64,000 nt of DNA from contig NZ_AULJ01000012.1 in assembly GCF_000425225.1 (NCBI RefSeq), forward strand, positions 121,010-185,009. The letters are read 5' to 3'. Both the position numbers and the translations under genes were made by a program. The stretch comes from Pontibacillus marinus BH030004 = DSM 16465. Lineage in GTDB: Bacteria; Bacillota; Bacilli; Bacillales; BH030062. Below, piece by piece: positions 53,693-64,000 of the stretch (position 1 is its first letter; each line of letters begins with the position of its first letter). A model generated the notes under the pieces. That model saw only the letters and a list, made by a program, of their open reading frames with translations. It was not told the DNA's origin and ran no database searches.

Positions 53693-53832
53693 CTCAGTAG
53701 AATACTAGGTCTTACATACTGAAAGTGGTGTTGAATGTTTCAGGTTGGCAGTTCTAGGTAACAGTTTTGGGGTTATATAATGTGGGCTTTAAAAAAGCTA
53801 GCAAATCTTTTATATAAAAGGAGACTGTAAAT

Positions 53833-55257
53833 ATGCGAATTAACTTAAAACATTACATTAATGGTGAATGGGTAGATTCAACAGGTTCAGAAAAAGAAGA
53901 CGTGATTAACCCAGCTACTGAAGAGGTTATGGGGACAATTAGTATGGGGACAAAAGAAGATCTGGATAGAGCTGTAGCAGCTGCTCGTGCGGCTTACCCA
54001 ACTTTCTCACAGACTTCAAAAGAAGAACGTATTGAAATGCTTGAGAACATAGCTGAGGAATACGCTAAACGAAAAGATGAACTCATTGATGTTATGACAG
54101 ATGAACTTGGTTCTCCGCTTAAAATCTCTGAAAAGGTTCATTACAACATGGGTTATGCTCACTTTACACAAGCTTCCAAATCTCTCAAGGATTTCAAATT
54201 CGAAGAGGATCGTGGTGGCCATACTGTTATGAAGGATTCTGTAGGGGTTAGTGGATTGATTACACCTTGGAACTTCCCTACAAACCAAACGTCAACAAAG
54301 ATTGCTAGTGCTCTAGCAGCAGGTAGCCCAGTCGTATTAAAGCCTTCTGAGTTAACGCCTTTTGCAGCTATTATTCTAGCAGAAATCATTGATGCAGCAG
54401 GTGTACCGAAAGGCGTATTCAACCTTGTTAATGGTTCAGGTGAAGTCATTGGTGATGGCATTAGTTCTCACCCTGATATTGATCTTGTATCCTTCACAGG
54501 TTCTGTTGGTGTAGGTACTAAAATTATGCAAAATGCTTCTCATACAATCAAAAGTGTATCACTTGAATTAGGTGGTAAATCACCTCTTGTTGTATTAGAT
54601 GATGCAGATGTAGAAGTAGCAGCTAAGACGGCAGTGAATAACATTGCAATGAACTCAGGGCAAGTGTGTTCTGCAGCAACAAGAATCTTAGTTCCATCAT
54701 CTATGAAAGAAGCATTTGAAGAAGCGGTTAAAAATGTACTAAATAAATTCCCTGTTGGTAACCCAAGAGAGAAAAGCTTTGTAGGACCACTTGTTGCTCA
54801 GAAGCAATGGGACCGCGTTCAATCTTATATTGAAAAAGGGATTGAAGAAGGAGCAACACTTCTAGCTGGTGGTACTGGTAAACCTGAAGGATTAGAGACA
54901 GGATACTATGCGAAGCCAACTGTCTTTACGGATGTAAAAAATGATATGACTATTGCTCAAGAGGAAATTTTTGGACCAGTAATGTCAATCATTACGTATG
55001 ACACAGTAGACGAAGCGATTGAAATCAGTAATGACGTGGTATATGGTCTGGCTGGATATGTAGTCGGCCAAGACCCAGATACACTTAAGAAAGTAGCTTC
55101 TAGCATTCGCGCTGGTAGAATCGTAGTCAATAACGCAGCACCAGACTTTGCAGCACCATTCGGTGGCTATAAACAATCTGGTATCGGACGTGAGTGGGGC
55201 GACCACGGAATTGATGAATTCCTAGAAACAAAAGCTATTCTAGGGTTCCCTTCATAA
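53833..55257 (+). CDS. Aldehyde dehydrogenase
   Basis: NAD(P)-dependent ALDH of 474 residues. The substrate-entry signature PWNFPTNQ, FTGSVGVG for cofactor, catalytic Glu in LELGGKSP (about 244) and catalytic Cys in NSGQVCSAATR (about 279), and EEIFGPVMS are all present. It stands alone behind AAAAGGAG. It is close to DhaS- and YwdH-like enzymes in general form; a substrate cannot be assigned. Confidence 0.92.
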   Translation: MRINLKHYINGEWVDSTGSEKEDVINPATEEVMGTISMGTKEDLDRAVAAARAAYPTFSQTSKEERIEMLENIAEEYAKRKDELIDVMTDELGSPLKISEKVHYNMGYAHFTQASKSLKDFKFEEDRGGHTVMKDSVGVSGLITPWNFPTNQTSTKIASALAAGSPVVLKPSELTPFAAIILAEIIDAAGVPKGVFNLVNGSGEVIGDGISSHPDIDLVSFTGSVGVGTKIMQNASHTIKSVSLELGGKSPLVVLDDADVEVAAKTAVNNIAMNSGQVCSAATRILVPSSMKEAFEEAVKNVLNKFPVGNPREKSFVGPLVAQKQWDRVQSYIEKGIEEGATLLAGGTGKPEGLETGYYAKPTVFTDVKNDMTIAQEEIFGPVMSIITYDTVDEAIEISNDVVYGLAGYVVGQDPDTLKKVASSIRAGRIVVNNAAPDFAAPFGGYKQSGIGREWGDHGIDEFLETKAILGFPS

Positions 55258-55270
55258 GTGAATTTATTTG

Positions 55271-55303
55271 AAAAGGCATGAGTGTTGTCACTCATGCCTT
55301 TTT
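55271..55303 (+). terminator. Intrinsic terminator after ALDH
   Basis: AAAAGGCATGAGTG pairs with CACTCATGCCTTTTT around TTGT. Confidence 0.9.
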
Positions 55304-55420
55304 ACATGTGGAGTGTGAATAACATGAGGGGTTACATATGCGCTTTTATGAAAAAAGATTGAGATTGTTCCCTACTTTTGGAATAATTGGATTTAATATA
55401 TTTTAAGAGGGGGAGGAACC

Positions 55421-56224
55421 ATGCAATATTTTGTGAGAAATAAAGAGATTATAGGAAATCTACATTTACCAAGTCAGGAAAATAACAAACGAATTGGATT
55501 AGTATGGCTCCCAGGTTTGCCTAACCATCCCATCGTAGAGGATATGGGAACTCCACTAGTTAATTTAGGATTTACAGTTTTAAACGCACGCTATCCTGGC
55601 AGTTGGCAAAGCTATGGCAGTTTTGGCCCTGAAAGTTCTTTAGAAGGTGCGTTACTTGGGATAGAACTTTTATCTAAGGGTGAAACACAGGACTTAGCCT
55701 CCCAAAAAGATATCTCTTGGGATATCGATCATATTGTTCTGGTTGGAAATAGCTATGGAGGCGCCATTGCGATGAGTGCATTAGGTATTTCAGACTTAGT
55801 CGATGCTGCTGTAGCATTCTGTCCATTACTTGACCCATCAGAACAAAATCAGGATGAAGAATTACCTGAATCAGACTTATCTAGCATATATCCTTTTTTA
55901 AAAAGATGTCATGAAAATGTATTTCGTCATTTAGATGAGGAAGAATGGGAGAACTTTATAGAAGGAAATCATAAGTGTAATCCTCAAAAATACATACATG
56001 AAATTAAAGATAAACCTATCTTTCTACTGCATGGTCATGAGGATAAAAGCATTCGATCTTACCATACAGAAAAATTCTATCAAACTCTAAAAGAAGCTGG
56101 AGCCGAAAAAACCAAGGCAGTATTTAAAGAGGGAATCGGTCATGGAAGAGAATTACGAACCTCCACCAGAGATTTATGGGTCGATTGGATTTTAGAGCAT
56201 GTGAAACAAGAAAATAAGCTATAA
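55421..56224 (+). CDS. Alpha/beta hydrolase, dienelactone hydrolase-like
   Basis: Hydrolase of 267 residues. The elbow GNSYGGAIAM has Ser about 111, the acid is in LLHGHEDKSI and the His in EGIGHGRELRT. The N-terminal WLPGLPNHP takes the oxyanion position. The central insert is rich in Cys, Asp and Glu. AGGGGGAGG precedes ATG 55421. It lies 27 bases before the ceramidase-like gene and is probably cotranscribed, so it may act on the same lipid or ester substrate. Confidence 0.8.
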   Translation: MQYFVRNKEIIGNLHLPSQENNKRIGLVWLPGLPNHPIVEDMGTPLVNLGFTVLNARYPGSWQSYGSFGPESSLEGALLGIELLSKGETQDLASQKDISWDIDHIVLVGNSYGGAIAMSALGISDLVDAAVAFCPLLDPSEQNQDEELPESDLSSIYPFLKRCHENVFRHLDEEEWENFIEGNHKCNPQKYIHEIKDKPIFLLHGHEDKSIRSYHTEKFYQTLKEAGAEKTKAVFKEGIGHGRELRTSTRDLWVDWILEHVKQENKL

Positions 56225-56251
56225 TTTTTAATATATACAGGAGAGATGATT

Positions 56252-57520
56252 ATGAGTAAGGTGGGAGTATTTACAGTAGATATCACACCTCCTTTAGGTA
56301 TTGATTTCATTGGATACCATAGACCTGAAGGGGTTACGTCAATAGATGAGCATTTATATGCAACAGCCTTTGTTTTTGAGCATGAAGAAGAGAAATCAGT
56401 ATTCATTAGCGTAGATAATGCTGGCATGTTAATTGAGGACACAAATGAGATTCGAAATAAGATTGCTCAAGCTTTGTATTTGAATAAGGAGCAGATTACG
56501 ATCTGCTATACCCATACTCATTCCGGACCAGCTACAGCTAGTGATCAATCTTTAGTAAAAGCTTATAAAACTACATTACTCTCTAATACTCTACATGCTG
56601 CAAAGAAAGCAAACGAGCGATTAAAGGATGCGACAGTTGGTTGGGAAGTAACACATGTAGATATAGGTGATAATCGCAGAGAAATGGGCTCGGACGGAAA
56701 AGTGAAAATGGGAACGAACTTGGATGGAATTGTAGATCGTAGGCTTGGCGTTCTGGCTATAAGAGACGAATCAACAAGTGAGATGAAAGGTGTAATGGTC
56801 TTTTGTACGGCCCATCCAAATGTTTTAAAAAAAGATAGCAATCGTCTATCTGCTGATTACCCAGGTCTGGCAAGAGAGATTTTAAGTCAAGCATTAGGTT
56901 GTCCCGTTATCATTATTCAAGGTGCTGCAGGCAATGTTAACGCAAAATATCGTGGATCGATGGAAGCATTGAAGCATATGGCCTATAAGGTAAGTGGCCA
57001 TGTTTTAACCATGATTTCATCATTTCAGTTTTCTCCGATATCTAAACTACAAACCCGTTCAACCACAATGTCTATGAATCTTAAAGAAATACCTGATCCA
57101 GAGGGGATTAGAGAGATGGCTGAGTTGGCTCAGGAACAGTGGGGAGTTAATACAGCGAAATGGCAAGAAACGATCCTGAAGAAACAGTCTCAAGGTATGA
57201 CAAAACTGTCTATGGATCTTGAAGTTCAAATAATTCAAATCAATGAAGGCTCATTTGCTGGCATTCCAATGGAGCCATTTTCTGAAGTGGCTATTGAGTT
57301 ACAAGAACAGCTAGATGATGAATTAATGTTTTTTGGTGGGTACACAAACGGATACTTAGGCTACTTACCTACTAAAGAAGCCTATCCCTATGGAGGATAC
57401 GAAGTAGAATTAAACCCTGTAGTTTATGGACCCATGACCGGCTTATGGATGCCACCAGTTGAGAGTACAGCAGAAAATGTTGTTATGGAGGTAAAAAAGT
57501 TGTATGGGAAGGGTTCATAA
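56252..57520 (+). CDS. Neutral/alkaline ceramidase-like hydrolase
   Basis: Protein of 422 residues related to the N-terminal domain of neutral/alkaline non-lysosomal ceramidases, which are zinc amidases. FTVDITPPLGIDFIGY opens it, CYTHTHSGPAT contains the metal-binding His pair, CTAHPNV and IQGAAGNVN follow. ATG 56252 is chosen because AGGAGAG touches ATG 56246. There is no signal peptide, so it is intracellular, unlike secreted ceramidases. Bacillaceae seldom make sphingolipids, so the true substrate is likely another amide or ester. Confidence 0.82.
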   Translation: MSKVGVFTVDITPPLGIDFIGYHRPEGVTSIDEHLYATAFVFEHEEEKSVFISVDNAGMLIEDTNEIRNKIAQALYLNKEQITICYTHTHSGPATASDQSLVKAYKTTLLSNTLHAAKKANERLKDATVGWEVTHVDIGDNRREMGSDGKVKMGTNLDGIVDRRLGVLAIRDESTSEMKGVMVFCTAHPNVLKKDSNRLSADYPGLAREILSQALGCPVIIIQGAAGNVNAKYRGSMEALKHMAYKVSGHVLTMISSFQFSPISKLQTRSTTMSMNLKEIPDPEGIREMAELAQEQWGVNTAKWQETILKKQSQGMTKLSMDLEVQIIQINEGSFAGIPMEPFSEVAIELQEQLDDELMFFGGYTNGYLGYLPTKEAYPYGGYEVELNPVVYGPMTGLWMPPVESTAENVVMEVKKLYGKGS

Positions 57521-57663
57521 CTAACTTAGGTTGCTTTTAAACTAGTCTTGGGCAATTACCAAAAATTCATTGTAAGTCTACCCTCATAAAAATCACTGAT
57601 TGTGTAGTATTCTATGAATAAGCAACATATTATTAAGAAATAGAATATGAAGGGAGTCATCAC

Positions 57664-58341
57664 ATGGAAGATGGATGGAGGATGGCAAGTCATGTTCTTT
57701 CTCAAATTAATGTGACTTCAAATCCTAACAATGAACCTGTGTCTATAGAGGGTGATCATGAAGATATCAGGTGTGTTGGTATAGGAACAGATGCAGCTGT
57801 TTTCCAATCGATTCATGCTCCACTTTATGCCTTTAAGTTATATGCAAATGATAAAGTTTATAAAATTAAAGAAGAAGAGCGAATTTATCGTTCGTTAGGG
57901 GAATCCCCTTATTTTCCAACGTGTTTTGGAGCGGAGGAGCGATGGCTTGTTTTAGGTTACGAAGAAGGTGTAACGCTCTATGACTGTATTCTTCAAGGTG
58001 TTCATATTCCTGAACAGGTCATAGAAGATGTGGAGGATGCAAGAGAATATGTTCGAGAAAAGGGATTAAATCCTCGGGATATTCATCTTCGTAATATATT
58101 ATTACAAGAAGGTAGAGCAAAGATCATAGATGTATCAGAATATGCGAAGTCTGGAAATGACTATCGTTGGGAGCATCTCATGCAAGCTTATCAGGATCAT
58201 TATCATCTAATTGATCGCAAGGCTATTCCGTCTTGGTTAGTAGAGACAGTGCGAAAATGGTATAATCAATGGTCAAAACATTCGTCCTCATTCGAGGATT
58301 TTATGAAAACGATTATGAAATTTAAAACGAAAAGAGATTAA
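57664..58341 (+). CDS. Protein kinase-like protein (YrzF type)
   Basis: Protein of 225 residues with a reduced kinase fold: GIGTDAAVFQS as the nucleotide loop, Lys in YAFKLYAND, a catalytic segment NPRDIHLRNILL with Asp and Asn, and IIDVSEY in place of DFG. This corresponds to YrzF-like small kinases of Bacillus. Target unknown. AAGGGAG precedes ATG 57664. Confidence 0.78.
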   Translation: MEDGWRMASHVLSQINVTSNPNNEPVSIEGDHEDIRCVGIGTDAAVFQSIHAPLYAFKLYANDKVYKIKEEERIYRSLGESPYFPTCFGAEERWLVLGYEEGVTLYDCILQGVHIPEQVIEDVEDAREYVREKGLNPRDIHLRNILLQEGRAKIIDVSEYAKSGNDYRWEHLMQAYQDHYHLIDRKAIPSWLVETVRKWYNQWSKHSSSFEDFMKTIMKFKTKRD

Positions 58342-58345
58342 TATA

Positions 58346-58383
58346 AAAATGCCCTGGAAACTTGATTGTTCCAGGGCATTTAG
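58346..58383. terminator. Bidirectional terminator at the end of hut
   Basis: AAATGCCCTGGAA pairs with TTCCAGGGCATTT around a nine-base loop; it serves the kinase-like gene and hutG. Confidence 0.88.
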
Positions 58384-58386
58384 CTT

Positions 58387-62259
<3,873 letters not shown>

Positions 62260-62272
62260 AATTGATTCCTCC

Positions 62273-63784
62273 TTAAGATTTGATGAGAGACGGATTCCAT
62301 TGGAAGGATTCCGTTTGTAGCCACTTGGTTACACGTTCAATGTCCTCTGAGAATATGCGGTCTTCGGTGATCGAAGGGCAAATACTTCTGACTTGTTGCC
62401 ACAATTTTTTAGTGAGAGGAGCCATTTTTTCAGTTCCTCGGTATTCAGCCGCCTGTAATGCACAAATGAGTTCGATGGCTAGCACACGGCGACTGTTTTG
62501 TATAATGTTTGAAGCATGGCGCGCTGCAATGGTACCCATAGATACATGGTCTTCTTGGTTTGCCGATGATGGAATGGAATCGACACTAGCTGGGTGTGCT
62601 AATGTTTTGTTTTCCGATACCAAGGAAGCGGCACTGTATTGCATAATCATCGCACCTGACTGTAGTCCAGGTTGAGGACTTAAAAAAGCAGGGAGATCAT
62701 TCAACTGGGGATTGACCAGTCGTTCCACTCTGCGCTCTGATATATTGGCAAGTTCAGCAACTGCTGTTTTCATAAAGTCCATCGCAAGGGCGATCGGTTG
62801 ACCATGAAAATTTCCTCCTGAGATGACGGTTGCGCCATCATCTAAAATAAGCGGATTATCAGTTGCTGCGTTCGCTTCAATTTCGAGTTTTTCTTTGATG
62901 TAATCAAGAGATTGCCATGTGGCACCATGTACCTGAGGGATGCATCTTAGCGAGTAGGCATCCTGAACACGTTTTTCGCCTTGATGAGTGGTTAATTGAC
63001 TTCCTTGGAGTAGATTACGCATGCGTTTGGCTACATCTATTTGTTGAGGATAGCCTCGTGCCTCATGAATGGCAGGGTGGAAGACGTCCGTTATGCCTTC
63101 TAATCCTTCCATTGTCATCGCAGCAATCCATTCACTTTGATAGGCGAGCCTTTCAGCTTCAATGAAGTTGATTACCCCCATAGCGGTCATCGCCTGTGTA
63201 CCATTGATTAGAGCCAAACCTTCTTTTGCTTGAAGGGATATTGGATCGATGCCTTTTTGATTGAACACTTCTTCTGTCTTTTTTACTTCTCCCTTATAGG
63301 TAACGTTTCCTTCTCCAATTAGCACAAGAGCTAAGTGAGATAGGGGGGCAAGGTCACCGGAGGCACCTAATGACCCCTGTTGAGGAATGACAGGGTGAAT
63401 GTGCTCATTTAACAAGGTTAATAGTTTTTCAGCCACAACAGGACGAATGCCGGAATATCCTTTAATTAGTGCATTAAGCCGTAGTAGAATCATCGTTCTT
63501 GATACAACTTCGGGAAATGGATCTCCAACTCCGCATGCATGGGATCGAATTAGATGAAGCTGTAAGTCATTCACGTCTTGTTCTGGAATAGATACATCGC
63601 TAAATTTACCGAAACCTGTGTTAATGCCATATACGGTTTTTCCACTAGCGACAATTTCTTGTACCGTTTGATGGCTATGTTTTACGTTATCCATAGAAGC
63701 AGGGGCAATTTGAACAGGCTCGTTGTGATAACTGACGCGGATGATATCATCTATACGCAATGAATCTCCTGTAATTTCTAGCAA
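62273..63784 (-). CDS. hutH: Histidine ammonia-lyase
   Basis: First enzyme of histidine use, 503 residues, forming urocanate and ammonia. The MIO cofactor arises from Ala-Ser-Gly in [17 protein letters not shown] (about 140-143). [12 protein letters not shown] and the [19 protein letters not shown] end are present. The start is TTG 63784, eight bases after AGGAGG; the longer frame to 63829 would include the ribosome binding site. It is the first hut gene seen here; hutP is not between it and the window end. Confidence 0.94.
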   Translation of the reverse strand: MLEITGDSLRIDDIIRVSYHNEPVQIAPASMDNVKHSHQTVQEIVASGKTVYGINTGFGKFSDVSIPEQDVNDLQLHLIRSHACGVGDPFPEVVSRTMILLRLNALIKGYSGIRPVVAEKLLTLLNEHIHPVIPQQGSLGASGDLAPLSHLALVLIGEGNVTYKGEVKKTEEVFNQKGIDPISLQAKEGLALINGTQAMTAMGVINFIEAERLAYQSEWIAAMTMEGLEGITDVFHPAIHEARGYPQQIDVAKRMRNLLQGSQLTTHQGEKRVQDAYSLRCIPQVHGATWQSLDYIKEKLEIEANAATDNPLILDDGATVISGGNFHGQPIALAMDFMKTAVAELANISERRVERLVNPQLNDLPAFLSPQPGLQSGAMIMQYSAASLVSENKTLAHPASVDSIPSSANQEDHVSMGTIAARHASNIIQNSRRVLAIELICALQAAEYRGTEKMAPLTKKLWQQVRSICPSITEDRIFSEDIERVTKWLQTESFQWNPSLIKS

Positions 63785-63833
63785 TCTGAAAACCTCCTTT
63801 ATTTTTTGAAGCGAAAGGGCCGGTTTCAACTAA

Positions 63834-63872
63834 TAAAAAAGGCGACAATGGCATACGGGTACCATTGTCGCC
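63834..63872 (-). terminator. Regulated terminator ahead of hutH
   Basis: On the minus strand an 11-base perfect stem GGCGACAATGG/CCATTGTCGCC is followed by TTTTTT, about 50 bases before the hutH start. With the NAG triplets directly upstream it fits the terminator that HutP disables. Confidence 0.82.
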
Positions 63873-63874
63873 TC

Positions 63875-63891
63875 CTATTTGCTAATGACTT
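63875..63891 (-). promoter_or_regulatory. HutP-type antitermination site (three NAG triplets)
   Basis: Read on the minus strand: AAG-TCAT-TAG-CAAA-TAG. Three NAG triplets with exactly four bases between them are the RNA pattern bound by the B. subtilis HutP hexamer with histidine and magnesium. They end two to three bases before the terminator stem. Confidence 0.7.
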
Positions 63892-63942
63892 TAGGCAACT
63901 TTCTATTAAATATCAAGTAAGTATAGGTGTAGCTCTTAATTG

Positions 63943-64000
63943 TCTAGCTCCAGCGCCCAGCAACGAATGGACTTGGGCCCACACGACGTGGGTCAGATCG
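63943..64000. repeat. Dispersed structured repeat, left end (cut by the window)
   Basis: From TCTAGCTCC to GGGTCAGATCG it is the same as the start of the copy at 32789 over 58 bases except one change (AGCAACGAATGGACT against AGCAACGAAGGGACT). The rest lies outside the window. Confidence 0.85.

Noticed and set aside
55338..55406. 22-codon ORF (MRFYEKRLRL...) with GAGGGG six bases upstream
   Set aside because: Too short and lies in the leader of the next operon; only conservation could support it.

Overview
The window looks like chromosomal DNA of a low-GC, spore-forming, salt-adapted member of the Bacillaceae, most like Halobacillus, Pontibacillus or Thalassobacillus. The grounds are strong Shine-Dalgarno sites with many TTG and GTG starts, an alpha/beta-type small acid-soluble spore protein, typical Bacillaceae small families (YkuK, YtzI, CBO0543-like, DUF6366-like, DUF3892-like), very acidic secreted proteins and a hut operon. 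The genus is inferred from gene content only. No rRNA, tRNA, CRISPR array, transposase or prophage gene was seen.

Layout. 1-3.5 kb: the 5' end of nadE (minus), a structured leader with a tiny apparently frameshifted ORF, two highly acidic repetitive secreted proteins, and a small minus-strand locus. 3.9-9.5 kb: alpha/beta hydrolase, membrane-linked MurF-like ligase and D-Ala-D-Ala ligase, then a VanX-type D-Ala-D-Ala dipeptidase with a membrane protein. 9.6-13.2 kb: LysE-type exporter, a frameshifted membrane gene, a BdbD-like thiol oxidoreductase and small membrane proteins. 13.2-15.2 kb: a TetR-MFS unit with the same palindrome at both ends. 15.2-21.2 kb: YkuK, Hsp20, GNAT, YtzI, DapF, small proteins and a hydrolase. 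21.4-29.3 kb: Aquifex-type aconitase with a small zinc-finger protein, HIT, GNAT, SRPBCC, spore protein, lipoprotein, amidase and an M1 peptidase. 29.5-35.4 kb: a CstB-like persulfide dioxygenase under a CstR-like operator, YihY/BrkB protein, a fatty acid desaturase followed by a long structured repeat, a TRIC-family channel and a zinc ribbon protein. 35.5-43.7 kb: lipoprotein, SDR, RDD, YjbQ, GNAT, an SLH-anchored D,D-carboxypeptidase, and a two-component system. 43.7-45.7 kb: TlpA/ResA-like protein, CcdA and a membrane protein, apparently one operon with the two-component system. 45.9-58.3 kb: mixed housekeeping and stress genes, including a second M1 peptidase, ferritin-like protein, 2H phosphoesterase, methyltransferase, metallophosphoesterase, aldehyde dehydrogenase, a ceramidase-like hydrolase pair and a kinase-like protein. 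58.4-63.9 kb: hutH-hutU-hutI-hutG on the minus strand behind a terminator preceded by three correctly spaced NAG triplets, as in HutP antitermination.

The most notable non-coding signals are: (1) a dispersed 150-340 bp repeat, four copies or parts, whose ends pair with each other and change together between copies; (2) the HutP-type antiterminator; (3) the duplicated TetR palindrome; (4) the CstR-like operator; (5) the structured leader at 525-570. Two apparent frameshifts (near 590 and 10763) would each be repaired by one extra A in a short A run, so sequencing error must be excluded before calling pseudogenes.
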